The position numbers were made by a program, and so were the translations under genes. This document shows, one piece after another, positions 1 through 6,735 of a DNA stretch of 6,750 bases (its first letter is position 1; the number at the start of each line of letters is the position of its first letter). A model generated the notes under the pieces. It was not told the DNA's origin and did not search any database. It saw nothing but the letters and a program-made list of their open reading frames with translations. Source of the DNA: Hyphomicrobiales bacterium (lineage in GTDB: Bacteria > Pseudomonadota > Alphaproteobacteria > Rhizobiales > JAJFHB01); contig JAJFHB010000657.1 of assembly GCA_021775795.1 (NCBI GenBank), forward strand, positions 1 through 6,750. Reading direction: 5' to 3'.

Positions 1-1
1 T

Positions 2-334
2 CTCATTGAAAACCGGCCTGCCATTGACGAGAAGTGTCCGCCCGGATTTAACCTTCTGATTGATCGCCACAGGGTTGCCGTCCCGCAGCACGCGGGTCGT
101 CACATCCTTATCGAAGTTTCCGATATCGAGCAGCTCAGCCACAGATTTGCCGCAGACATCCTCCCTCTTGATGTCGTTAAGCTCCTCACAGGCGCTGTTG
201 ATCCACAAGAGACGCGGCGTTGCATCACACACCCACAAACCATCTGCCATTGCGTCAAACACTGACAGCATCTGGCGCACCAGATCGGCTTCAAAGTGAG
301 AGCCAAAATCAGGGAGAGTGTTTTCAGGTTCCAT
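2..334 (-). CDS. PAS-domain regulator, N-terminal fragment (probable sigma-54-dependent activator)
   Basis: The reading frame starts at the ATG whose complement is 332-334 and runs open for 111 codons to the window edge, so only the N-terminus is present. Residues about 21-85 read as a PAS sensor domain: a leading helix (QMLSVFDAMADGLWVCDA), then LLWINSACEEL, then a conserved-looking KREDVCGKSVAEL segment. The following VKSGRTLLVNGRPVFNE is the usual end of the PAS module in RocR/AcoR-like sigma-54 activators, which would continue into an AAA+ domain and an HTH. The AAA+ part lies outside the window, so a PAS histidine kinase or diguanylate cyclase is not excluded. An in-frame TGA lies just upstream; a TTG at 346 is the only other start. 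No clear Shine-Dalgarno precedes the ATG (upstream is GGCCCCGCCC). PAS is fairly sure; the output domain is inference. Confidence 0.7.
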   Translation of the reverse strand, partial: MEPENTLPDFGSHFEADLVRQMLSVFDAMADGLWVCDATPRLLWINSACEELNDIKREDVCGKSVAELLDIGNFDKDVTTRVLRDGNPVAINQKVKSGRTLLVNGRPVFNE

Positions 335-348
335 GGGCGGGGCCAATA

Positions 349-367
349 TTCATTATTGAATAATGAA
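349..367. repeat. perfect 19-bp inverted repeat, candidate operator
   Basis: TTCATTATTGAATAATGAA consists of two perfect 9-base arms around a single central G. It lies 14 bases upstream of the PAS regulator start codon and covers the predicted -10 box and start site. A dimeric regulator binding site, possibly autoregulatory, is the simplest reading. It has no following T-run and is AT-rich, so a terminator is unlikely. The binding protein is unknown. Confidence 0.5.
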
Positions 368-389
368 CCACAGATGATCTCAATTGCAA
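360..389 (-). promoter_or_regulatory. possible sigma-70-type promoter for the PAS regulator
   Basis: On the minus strand a TTGCAA (384-389) is followed after 18 bases by CATTAT (360-365). Each hexamer matches 4 of 6 consensus bases. Transcription would start near 353, about 20 bases upstream of the ATG. The match is modest, but both hexamers fall inside the two inverted repeats of this intergenic stretch, as expected for a regulated promoter. It is a prediction by eye only. Confidence 0.25.
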
Positions 390-397
390 AGCAATTG
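381..397. repeat. perfect 17-bp inverted repeat, second candidate operator
   Basis: CAATTGCAAAGCAATTG has two perfect 7-base arms around AAA. It starts 13 bases beyond the 349-367 palindrome and overlaps the candidate -35 hexamer of the minus-strand promoter. The two repeats differ in sequence, so they may serve different proteins. The rest of the 335-484 intergenic region, between this site and the chemoreceptor stop, shows no convincing gene or intrinsic terminator. Confidence 0.4.
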
Positions 398-484
398 TGC
401 GACTGCCGCCTCACGATGTGCTGGTTAGTTAGCGGCTGTGCCGTCTTGTGTCCTCAGCTCCACGCAATTTAAAAAGCAACGTAG

Positions 485-2140
485 TTACGCAGCGGCAACT
501 TCTTCCAGGAACGCAGAAACGTGCTTACGCAGGATCGTAGCCTGATCGCCAAGTGAAGATGCAGATGTCTGGACATACCCCGCAGCTTGCGCGGTTTCAT
601 CAACGGCGCCGGAAATGTCTTCCACATTTCGCGCTACATTCATTGTTCCCGATGCCGCATGCTGAATGCTTCTCGAGATTTCCTGCGTTGCGGAAGTCTG
701 CTCCTCTATCGCAGTGGCAATCGCGCCTGTAATCTCATGGACTTCTGTCATGATTTCGACAATGCCGCCAATCGCTTCAACAGCGCTGCTGGTGGAACCC
801 TGAACGCTTGCGATGTGTTGTGAAATTTCTTCCGTCGCCTGGGCTGTCTGGCTGGCCAGCGCTTTCACTTCACCGGCGACCACTGCAAACCCCTTGCCCG
901 CATCTCCGGCTCGGGCCGCTTCTATGGTCGCGTTTAGTGCAAGCAGATTTGTTTGTTCGGCGATGGCCTGGATCAACGTTACAACATCGCCTATGCGCTG
1001 TGCAGCATTAGAGAGTTCTGCAACTTCTGCGTTGGTTTGATCTGCGCGGGTCGATGCATCAGTAACAACCTGTGTTGCACGTGATACCTGTTGCCCAATC
1101 TCGTTGATCGAGATTGAAAGCTCATCTGACGACTGCGCAACGGCCTGAACATTGGCAGACGCCTCACCTGTTGAGGTATTTGCAGCACCAGTGAGGCTGC
1201 GCGTTTCGTCTGCAATGCCAGACAGCGTGTTTGCTGTTTCTGCCATTTGCCCGCCGGCTTCGTTAATGCCGCCCAGCACTTGTCCGACACTCTCCTCGAA
1301 GCCTGAAATCAGCTCGCGCAACTTGCTTTCACGCGAGGCCCGTGCGGTTGTTTCACTCAGTTGTTCGCCCTCAAGGCGTTGGCGCTGGATCGCATTGTCT
1401 CTGAAAACCGAGATGGAACGCATCATTGCACTCACTTCATCTTTGCCGGTCATTTGCGGAACTTCAATGTCGATGTCATTGTCAGCCAGACGTTCCATCG
1501 CGTTTACAGCCCGACCTATGGACCCTGTTATGTAACGAGCGACATATAGTGCGAATGCTGAGACGCAGGCCAGAATGAGAACGAGCGAGCCTGCAGCGGC
1601 AACAATTGCGATACGTGACTGGCTGCCCACTGCACTGGCGGATTCCTCTGCCGTAGTGTTTACACGCGTCGAAAGGGACGTCACTGTTTCCTGAACTGCC
1701 TCGAGTTTGCTGTTCAGCACATGAGCCGTCGGGATACTGGTCACAGCCTCACCAGAAATCGCTATTCGTGTTGACGCGGACCAGTTGTCCAGCGAAGCAA
1801 GCGCACCTTCGGCTTCGAGCAGGATTTCATCGCTGAGACCGGCTGCGGAAATGGTCGACAGCGCATCACGTACGGTCGATGTTGCATTGTCAAACTCTGG
1901 CAAATACTCATCCGGCAGGCGAAGCTGGGTCATTGCCAGAACACCGCTGGCAATTTCATTAGCCTCTGAAAGCTGCGATGCGGCAATGCCGGCACCGTGC
2001 TGTGCCGTCAAGGCTCGGGCCATGACGTCTTGAGTTTCGCTGGTGGAAGACCAGCCGATGTATCCGACCAAAGCCACTGCAAGAAGGCCGGTCAACGACA
2101 TTACGGCGACAATAATTCTCAAACGGGTGCTAATGGACAT
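485..2140 (-). CDS. methyl-accepting chemotaxis protein
   Basis: This 551-residue membrane chemoreceptor should control CheA/CheW signalling to the flagellar motor. A first membrane helix spans about residues 7-30. The periplasmic region of about 145 residues (31-175) looks helical and is the size of a four-helix-bundle sensor, without a domain I can name. The second membrane helix is at about 176-200, HAMP at about 201-255, and the long cytoplasmic coiled coil follows. The highly conserved hairpin tip that contacts CheA/CheW is clear: [19 protein letters not shown] at 394-412, followed by [25 protein letters not shown] (479-488) belongs to the second adaptation helix. The tail ends FLEEVAAA and lacks the NWETF-like CheR/CheB docking pentapeptide. 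A good ribosome-binding site (GGGAAG, 2148-2153) lies 7 bases before the ATG and overlaps the end of the cytochrome gene, which indicates co-transcription. The ligand is unknown. Confidence 0.95.
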   Translation of the reverse strand: MSISTRLRIIVAVMSLTGLLAVALVGYIGWSSTSETQDVMARALTAQHGAGIAASQLSEANEIASGVLAMTQLRLPDEYLPEFDNATSTVRDALSTISAAGLSDEILLEAEGALASLDNWSASTRIAISGEAVTSIPTAHVLNSKLEAVQETVTSLSTRVNTTAEESASAVGSQSRIAIVAAAGSLVLILACVSAFALYVARYITGSIGRAVNAMERLADNDIDIEVPQMTGKDEVSAMMRSISVFRDNAIQRQRLEGEQLSETTARASRESKLRELISGFEESVGQVLGGINEAGGQMAETANTLSGIADETRSLTGAANTSTGEASANVQAVAQSSDELSISINEIGQQVSRATQVVTDASTRADQTNAEVAELSNAAQRIGDVVTLIQAIAEQTNLLALNATIEAARAGDAGKGFAVVAGEVKALASQTAQATEEISQHIASVQGSTSSAVEAIGGIVEIMTEVHEITGAIATAIEEQTSATQEISRSIQHAASGTMNVARNVEDISGAVDETAQAAGYVQTSASSLGDQATILRKHVSAFLEEVAAA

Positions 2141-2147
2141 GTCGATG

Positions 2148-2156
2148 CTTCCCTTT
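2148..2156 (-). promoter_or_regulatory. ribosome-binding site of the chemoreceptor, overlapping the cytochrome stop
   Basis: On the minus strand AAAGGGAAG is followed by a 7-base spacer and the ATG ending at 2140. Its first A residues are part of the TAA stop codon (2155-2157) of the upstream cytochrome gene. This arrangement supports a bicistronic message and possibly translational coupling. Confidence 0.6.
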
Positions 2157-3168
2157 AGTTCGGCAATACGGGTACCGGAGTGTCCGTATTCTCAGCGGTC
2201 AGTGACTGCAGAAATGCCAACAAATCCTGGCGCTCAGAATCATCAATTTCAATTGGCGTCATGAGAGGCGAGAGTGAATCTCGCACAATGCCGCCAGACT
2301 CATAGTGAAAGATTACCGCCTCAAGATCATCGACCGAACCATTGTGCATGAAAGGTGCCCTGTAGGTCAGATTGCGCAGGCCCGGTGTCTTAAATGCGTG
2401 TATCGCAAGCGGATTGTCTGATTCATACTTCGCGCGACCAATGTCATCCGTTGACAGACCGATGTCGTGAAACAGATTGTCGGTGAAGTTCCAGCCTGTG
2501 TGACAGCCACTGCACTGGGCCTCTCCAACGAAAAGTTCGAAGCCTCGTTTTGCAGATTCGGATATTGCGCTCTCGTCACCCTCAACCCAGCGATCAAACG
2601 GTGCCACACCGGACACGATTGTGCGTTCGAAAGTGGCGACTGCTGTAAGAATTGTATCCCTTGTGACACCTTCGCCGGGAAACAGACGCTCAAACCAGGT
2701 TGCGTATTCTTCAATAGCGCTCAGGCGATCAATGATCTCTGGAAACTTGCCGTTCATCTCCACGGGCGCTGTCATTGGTCCAGCGGCCTGTTCCTCCAGG
2801 CTTGCTGCACGTCCATCCCAAAAGAAATACGGTGTCCATGCATGATTAAGCACTGTAGGCGCGTGGCGACCAATCGGTTCATTTGCAGCGCCTACTGCCG
2901 TTGCAACAGGTGTTTCATAACCAAATGAGGGATTGTGACAGCTGGCGCACGTCATATTCTGAGCGCCGGACAATCGGGGGTCGTAGAACAACATTTTCCC
3001 CAACGTGGCCATATGAAGTGAGTATGGAGCCTCTGCGGGAAAGGGAATTTCCGTAGGTCGTTGGAATTCGCTGCGCATATCGTTTGAAGCTGATACGGAC
3101 ACAGCAATTGGCAAGGCAACAGCAATGCCGGCTGCCACTGCGATGAGAGAATTTCGCATATTGTTCAT
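2155..3168 (-). CDS. secreted di-heme cytochrome c peroxidase / MauG-family protein
   Basis: This 337-residue periplasmic enzyme belongs to the bacterial di-heme peroxidase family, which reduces H2O2 with electrons from small cytochromes or, in MauG and MbnH, oxidises tryptophan or other residues in a partner protein. A signal peptide is visible (Arg5, hydrophobic stretch to about 26, likely cut after VSA at 27). Two c-type heme sites are present: CASCH at 74-78 and CSGCH at 219-223. [13 protein letters not shown] (116-128) and PVEM (135-138) give the family's active-site Gln127 and Glu137. Near the C-terminus, [20 protein letters not shown] is followed by [12 protein letters not shown]. By alignment from memory, Tyr289 falls where classical peroxidases have the Met ligand of the second heme and MauG has its Tyr ligand, so a MauG-like subtype is likely. 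The start has a nearby G-rich ribosome site (TAGGGGCAA); Met4 is an alternative. It is the first gene of a probable operon with the chemoreceptor. Confidence 0.92.
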   Translation of the reverse strand: MNNMRNSLIAVAAGIAVALPIAVSVSASNDMRSEFQRPTEIPFPAEAPYSLHMATLGKMLFYDPRLSGAQNMTCASCHNPSFGYETPVATAVGAANEPIGRHAPTVLNHAWTPYFFWDGRAASLEEQAAGPMTAPVEMNGKFPEIIDRLSAIEEYATWFERLFPGEGVTRDTILTAVATFERTIVSGVAPFDRWVEGDESAISESAKRGFELFVGEAQCSGCHTGWNFTDNLFHDIGLSTDDIGRAKYESDNPLAIHAFKTPGLRNLTYRAPFMHNGSVDDLEAVIFHYESGGIVRDSLSPLMTPIEIDDSERQDLLAFLQSLTAENTDTPVPVLPN

Positions 3169-3195
3169 TTGCCCCTACCCCCGACCCGATAAATA

Positions 3196-3210
3196 TTTGT
3201 GTTACTCAAA
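3196..3210. repeat. imperfect inverted repeat in the divergent promoter region
   Basis: TTTGTGTTACTCAAA has 6-base arms with one mismatch around TTA. It sits between the divergent cytochrome and P-loop kinase genes. The minus-strand reading TTTGAGTAACACAAA resembles TTTGAGTACAAA at 3254-3265 on the plus strand, across the kinase's first possible start. It could be a regulator site. No convincing -35/-10 pair was found for either gene in the 86-base gap 3169-3254. Confidence 0.2.
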
Positions 3211-3254
3211 CAACGAGCTTCGGAAGATTGCAGAGGCTTGGTTAACAAATCCCT

Positions 3255-5246
3255 TTGAGTACAAACGATAATTCATCAAACAATCAAATTGCCGTGATAC
3301 CTCCCACTAGATGGAATCCGGATTCACATGCTAGATTGGAAATTAACCGTTTGCCGGCTGATCAGGCCTGCAGCGACGAAAGTGGGACAGAAAAGTCTGG
3401 CCCCGAAGTGGATACGATGAAGTTAGAAAGCAGTGTCAGCATCACTGCCACCGCCTCTGAACACGGCCCCTGGAATCCAGGCATTTCCTCAGAACTGCCA
3501 AGTGAACTGTGGACGCATTCTACGGTGTTTCGCGAAGACAACGTAAGCACGGGGCTCAACACGGCGCTTGAGTTTCAGGATTTTTGCGGAATCCCGGCAC
3601 AATCGCTGACTGCCTTTCGCACAGAGCGCCTCATGGTGCATGAACTCCTCGTGCGTATCACTGCAAATCTCAATGTGCCTGACGGACCCAATGACGAAGA
3701 TCTGGGTGTGAATTTCCGGAAAATTGCATCATGCATCCTGACGAAGCACCTCGCGCCGCATCGCCAAGCGATGAACTTGCTGCTCACCGACGTCAGGCAA
3801 CAGGCGGACAATATCATCATGTCCGAACTGTCCGAATTCCTGTTCGCACCGACAGCCCGGGTCAGCCCCGCGCCGAAACCTGTACGAAAGATTTTCAGCT
3901 GGCTGTTCCCGCGCAATACAGAAATTGAGAAACGCCGTGGTCCCGAGAAAACCGAATCGCGTGAAAAGTCAGCGCTAAAACGTTGGCATGAGCCAGACAG
4001 CGAGACGACAGACAGCCTCCAGCGCTCGTGTTTTGAAGCGCTGGCAATCGTCATCACCGCCATCATGGCAAAGCGCGGCCGCGTGATTGGAGACCAACGC
4101 CTGATCGCGGATATGGCGCTCACGTTCGTAAACAACACTTACGGCAGTCACACTATCGGGGAAGCGCTGGAACCGCTCATCCGGCGAGCCGCCGAGGCGG
4201 AAGGTTTCAGGTTCCTGCCGGTACAGGCTGAACCTGTTGTTATGAACGTCAAAGGCGCTTCTGGTGCCGGCAAGAGCACCATGCGATCGCGCCAGCAACA
4301 ATTGGCGCAGCGGCTTGAGATTGACTGGGCCGACTTTGCTGTGATCAGCCCCGACATCTGGCGCAAATTTCTGCTCGATTACGACAGCCTCGGCGATAAC
4401 TACAAATATGCCGGCACATTTACAGGCCATGAAATCGAGGTCATCGACAAGAAACTGGACCGGTATATGGCCAGAAAGGCTGCCTCCGGCTGCATGTCGC
4501 ATCTTCTCATTGACCGGTTCCGCTTCGACAGTTTCGTGCCGGAGACGGATGGCGATGAGGCAAGCAAGCTGCTGACGCGTTTTGGCCACCTCATATACAT
4601 GTACTTCATGATCACTCCTCCTGAGGCGACGGTCGAGCGCGCCTGGTTACGAGGCCTCAGGGTTGGCCGTTTCAAATCCGTGGACGATCTTCTCGCTCAC
4701 AACGTTGAAGCCTATACAGGCATGCCCAACCTGTTCTTCACCTGGGCATTGAGAACGAGGAAGCGGGTTCACTATGAGTTTCTGGACAATAGCGTGAAAG
4801 CTGGCGAGCAACCCAAAACTGTTGCATTTGGCTGGAACGGCGAAATGAACATTCTCGATCTCAAGCGATTGATTGATGTCGACCGCTTCCGAAAGATAAA
4901 CATCGACGCAAAGACGCCGAACGGCGTCTATCCACAGGCGCACATGGCAGTGGAGCAAAACCTGGAGTTTCTGAAGCAATGCGCCCACTCCATTCCAGCG
5001 ATCAATCTTGCGGATAGGGAGACAGGCTACATTTACGCCCGCCTGGAACAGGGCAAGTGGGCCTACCGGGATGAGAAGTTCATATCCGGCCTGAGTGAGG
5101 ACGAGGAAGTACGGGCTGCCCTTGAGGCTTTTGGCCCAGCGACTGAATTGGGCGGAGCCGGATCGGCGCACGAGTTACGGCCATTGGATGTCAGCATGAC
5201 ACACACGCTTGGAAGCTGGGGCAATCAGAAAACAAAACGGGAATGA
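3255..5246 (+). CDS. large protein with a zeta-toxin-like P-loop kinase domain
   Basis: This is a 663-codon frame of unproven function. A Walker A motif GASGAGKST (334-342) begins a C-terminal kinase-like domain. It is followed by VISPDIWRKF (Asp367, where zeta toxins carry the catalytic Asp), a strand HLLIDRFRFD (416-425), a further strand YMYFMITPP (448-456), and an Arg-rich lid RAWLRGLRVGRFKS (462-475). This order matches zeta-toxin/PezT and chloramphenicol-phosphotransferase-type small-molecule kinases, but the protein is more than twice the usual 250-290 residues. Residues 1-80 are polar and probably disordered, 85-310 are mostly helical and unrecognised, with a charged linker near 222-250, and about 540-663 form an extra C-terminal region. 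The frame opens at TTG 3255 just after a stop (3243-3245) with no well-spaced ribosome site; GTG 3294 and ATG 3417 (residue 55) are alternatives. No antitoxin-sized neighbour exists, so a toxin role is not supported. The gene is real; its substrate is unknown. Confidence 0.8.
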   Translation: MSTNDNSSNNQIAVIPPTRWNPDSHARLEINRLPADQACSDESGTEKSGPEVDTMKLESSVSITATASEHGPWNPGISSELPSELWTHSTVFREDNVSTGLNTALEFQDFCGIPAQSLTAFRTERLMVHELLVRITANLNVPDGPNDEDLGVNFRKIASCILTKHLAPHRQAMNLLLTDVRQQADNIIMSELSEFLFAPTARVSPAPKPVRKIFSWLFPRNTEIEKRRGPEKTESREKSALKRWHEPDSETTDSLQRSCFEALAIVITAIMAKRGRVIGDQRLIADMALTFVNNTYGSHTIGEALEPLIRRAAEAEGFRFLPVQAEPVVMNVKGASGAGKSTMRSRQQQLAQRLEIDWADFAVISPDIWRKFLLDYDSLGDNYKYAGTFTGHEIEVIDKKLDRYMARKAASGCMSHLLIDRFRFDSFVPETDGDEASKLLTRFGHLIYMYFMITPPEATVERAWLRGLRVGRFKSVDDLLAHNVEAYTGMPNLFFTWALRTRKRVHYEFLDNSVKAGEQPKTVAFGWNGEMNILDLKRLIDVDRFRKINIDAKTPNGVYPQAHMAVEQNLEFLKQCAHSIPAINLADRETGYIYARLEQGKWAYRDEKFISGLSEDEEVRAALEAFGPATELGGAGSAHELRPLDVSMTHTLGSWGNQKTKRE

Positions 5247-5250
5247 AGTA

Positions 5251-5277
5251 CGCCGGCCAGCGTGCCGCCAGCCGGCG
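5251..5277. terminator. hairpin between convergent genes, possible bidirectional terminator
   Basis: CGCCGGC (5251-5257) pairs perfectly with GCCGGCG (5271-5277). Inside, GCG and CGC can pair around a TGC loop, flanked by symmetrical CA bulges. It sits 4 bases past the kinase stop and 20 bases past the cupin stop, so it could act on both strands. No T-run follows on either strand, so it is not a textbook intrinsic terminator. Confidence 0.45.
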
Positions 5278-5297
5278 CAATTCAGTCAAACAGCGGA

Positions 5298-5981
5298 CTA
5301 GCTTATTGCAGGCGCCGTTGGATCAGAGGCCAGGTGGCCGCGCTTAACCCACACTCTCGCACCCTCCCCGCCTGCCTTTAGTGTTGAGCGATAGCCTTTC
5401 GGCAGCCGTAGCCAGGAGTGCATTTCGAATTCTTCTCCACTCTCGGCAAAACCACCTTCAATCACCAAAATTTCCATGCCCTCAGGGGCAGAGATCACTA
5501 CGTCAGTATTCGCCGTCCAGAGTTCCATCGACACTTCTTCATGCGCGTCGTCGTAAAGCGGCATCACCTTGACGCCGGAGCGGTTCGGGTCGTCCGTCAA
5601 GACGGTGTTGTTTGTATCGATACGCACCTGTTTCCGGTCCGCCATATCAAATTGCCAGAGTTTTACAAAGATCACGCAACCCGGTGCTGATCCCGGAGTG
5701 TGACTGGATTCCGGCGGATTGCGTACATAGGTGCCCGCCGGAAAATCGCCGTGCTCATCCTGAAAAACACCTTCGAGAACGAGAAACTCTTCACCGCCCG
5801 TATGGGTGTGGGGAGAAAACGAACTTTCCGGTGCGTATCTGACAATGGATGTTGCCCGGGCAACTTCATCACCAATGCGATCCAGCATGCGACGATCGAC
5901 GCCCGGCATGGGCGAACTTTTCCACTCAAGCCTGGCGGCATGAACCGCTACCCGGGATGAAAAATCTGCGTTGAGTTCCAT
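5298..5981 (-). CDS. ChrR-like double-cupin protein
   Basis: The protein is 227 residues from the chosen ATG at 5981. The frame also extends to a TTG at 6002, but the ATG has a GGA about 9 bases upstream. The N-terminal cupin carries a metal site HTHTGGEEF, with His58, His60 and Glu64 fitting HxHxxxE(x6)G, and a second-motif His94 after PAGTYVRNPPESS. The C-terminal half (about 125-215) is a second, degenerate cupin (GMEILVIEGGF) without the His ligands. This resembles the cupin parts of ChrR, the zinc anti-sigma factor for the singlet-oxygen sigma RpoE. The N-terminal anti-sigma zinc domain of ChrR is absent here and no sigma gene lies nearby, so an anti-sigma role is unlikely. A dioxygenase or acetylacetone-cleaving type enzyme, or a sensor, are alternatives. 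It follows the GST gene with a 49-base gap and no terminator, so co-transcription is likely. Confidence 0.85.
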   Translation of the reverse strand: MELNADFSSRVAVHAARLEWKSSPMPGVDRRMLDRIGDEVARATSIVRYAPESSFSPHTHTGGEEFLVLEGVFQDEHGDFPAGTYVRNPPESSHTPGSAPGCVIFVKLWQFDMADRKQVRIDTNNTVLTDDPNRSGVKVMPLYDDAHEEVSMELWTANTDVVISAPEGMEILVIEGGFAESGEEFEMHSWLRLPKGYRSTLKAGGEGARVWVKRGHLASDPTAPAIS

Positions 5982-6030
5982 GAGATTTTTTCCAGTTTTC
6001 AAGATACGCCCGTCTTATAACGCGCTTGTT

Positions 6031-6648
6031 CTACGACGCACTGGGACGTTGCGAAACACGTTGGCGCCAGTCCTGCAGATTTGTGCAGTCTTCCGGTATA
6101 GCCACTTGCGCTGCATCGGCAAACATCAAACCCGCGTAGGCCGTTATGTCCGCAACGGTGAATGTGTCTCCGGCAAGATATGGCTGAGCCGACAACACGC
6201 CGTCCAGATACTTCATACCCGTTTGAGCGCGTTGGCGCTGATGCTGTCCCCACTCGGCACACTGGTAGGTTTCAATATCTGGCCCAAGGCCTGGTGTCGC
6301 GTGATGGAAATACGTCGCTACCGCATCCAGCAAACCTGTTTCGGCCCGGCGTTGCATCATATGAATAGAGGCGCGCTCCTGCGGGGTCTGGCCGGTAAGG
6401 ACCGGTTCTCCCGAGAAATGATCCAGATACTCTGTAATGGCAGAGCATTCAGCGATCATCGTGCCATCGTCCAGTTCAAGGACTGGAACGGCGCCTGAAG
6501 GGTTCTTCGCAAGAAACTCGGGCTTTTTGTGCTCACCTGCCGGCACATCAACGCTGACAAACTCAACCTGGCCCAGCAAGCCCTTCTCTTTCAACGCCAT
6601 TCTCACCCGTGCCGGATTTGGAAATCCTTCATACTCGTGAATTTTCAT
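6031..6648 (-). CDS. glutathione S-transferase family protein
   Basis: This is a cytosolic GST of 205 residues, a normal length for the family. The N-terminal thioredoxin-like domain opens MKIHEYEGFPNPARVRMAL, and PNPARVR (10-16) is at the usual catalytic-residue position. The glutathione site NPSGAVPVLELDDGT includes the cis-proline loop (Val54-Pro55), followed by AECSAITEYL. Here Cys68 replaces the more common Ser of the E-S-x-A-I motif. The all-helical C-terminal domain has the conserved YLAGDTFTVADITAYAG folding motif (157-173). The start is well fixed by GGAGG (6655-6659) 6 bases before the ATG. The substrate is unknown; members conjugate electrophiles or act as isomerases or peroxidases. 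The gene is first in a probable GST-cupin operon behind a strongly marked, operator-flanked promoter, which suggests inducible expression. Confidence 0.93.
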   Translation of the reverse strand: MKIHEYEGFPNPARVRMALKEKGLLGQVEFVSVDVPAGEHKKPEFLAKNPSGAVPVLELDDGTMIAECSAITEYLDHFSGEPVLTGQTPQERASIHMMQRRAETGLLDAVATYFHHATPGLGPDIETYQCAEWGQHQRQRAQTGMKYLDGVLSAQPYLAGDTFTVADITAYAGLMFADAAQVAIPEDCTNLQDWRQRVSQRPSAS

Positions 6649-6654
6649 GCTACG

Positions 6655-6659
6655 CCTCC
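6655..6659 (-). promoter_or_regulatory. ribosome-binding site of the GST gene
   Basis: On the minus strand GGAGG is followed by 6 bases (CGTAGC) and the ATG. It is the best Shine-Dalgarno match in the window and fixes the GST start. Confidence 0.75.
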
Positions 6660-6664
6660 ATGTA

Positions 6665-6684
6665 TCTATCTATCGATAGGTAGA
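6665..6684. promoter_or_regulatory. operator copy 1 (palindrome over the predicted start site)
   Basis: TCTATCTATCGATAGGTAGA is an almost perfect 20-base palindrome, with 9 of 10 base pairs symmetric about 6674/6675. It lies directly downstream of the candidate -10 box of the GST promoter, so a bound protein would block RNA polymerase. It matches copy 2 at 17 of 20 positions. Size and style fit TetR-family operators; the regulator is not in the window. Confidence 0.65.
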
Positions 6685-6714
6685 CAAATAGAAGTTGGCG
6701 TGCGTCTCTGTCAA
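6685..6714 (-). promoter_or_regulatory. candidate promoter of the GST-cupin operon
   Basis: On the minus strand a perfect TTGACA (6709-6714) is followed after 18 bases by TATTTG (6685-6690), a weak -10 with 3 of 6 consensus bases. Transcription would start near 6678, inside the downstream palindrome. A strong -35 with a poor -10 and operators on both sides fits a repressible or inducible promoter. Confidence 0.5.
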
Positions 6715-6715
6715 G

Positions 6716-6735
6716 CCTATCTATTGATAGGTTGA
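6716..6735. promoter_or_regulatory. operator copy 2 (upstream of the -35 box)
   Basis: CCTATCTATTGATAGGTTGA repeats copy 1 with three substitutions and contains the inverted repeat CCTATC-TATT-GATAGG. It begins one base upstream of the TTGACA box. The offset from copy 1 is 51 bases, close to five helical turns, so both sites face the same side of the DNA. It could also serve a divergent gene beginning beyond 6750. Confidence 0.6.

Noticed and set aside
380..410. Possible sigma-54 (-24/-12) promoter upstream of the PAS gene
   Set aside because: A GGCAG and a TTGCT are present on the minus strand, but the GG to GC distance is 13 bases instead of the required 10.
100..414. Minus-strand open frame of 104 codons overlapping the PAS gene
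   Set aside because: It is in a different frame from the PAS-domain reading, which gives a recognisable domain; this translation does not.
2467..2928. Cysteine-rich open frame of 153 codons on the plus strand
   Set aside because: It is antisense to the di-heme cytochrome; the apparent cysteines arise from the complement of that gene's codons.
3975..4589. Open frame of 204 codons on the minus strand inside the P-loop kinase gene
   Set aside because: It is fully antisense to a gene with clear kinase motifs, its translation resembles no family I know, and similar long antisense frames occur throughout this gene (3575-4138, 4647-5171) as a codon-usage effect.
3255..5246. Toxin-antitoxin system built on the zeta-like domain
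   Set aside because: No small antitoxin frame with its own ribosome site lies on either side, and the protein is far larger than known zeta toxins, so only domain similarity is claimed.
5971..6498. Open frame of 175 codons on the plus strand opposite the GST gene
   Set aside because: It is antisense to a well-supported GST with a strong ribosome site, and the translation shows no recognisable domain.
6663..6674. Three tandem TATC units as a phase-variable microsatellite
   Set aside because: Three copies are too few, and they are explained as part of the palindromic operator.
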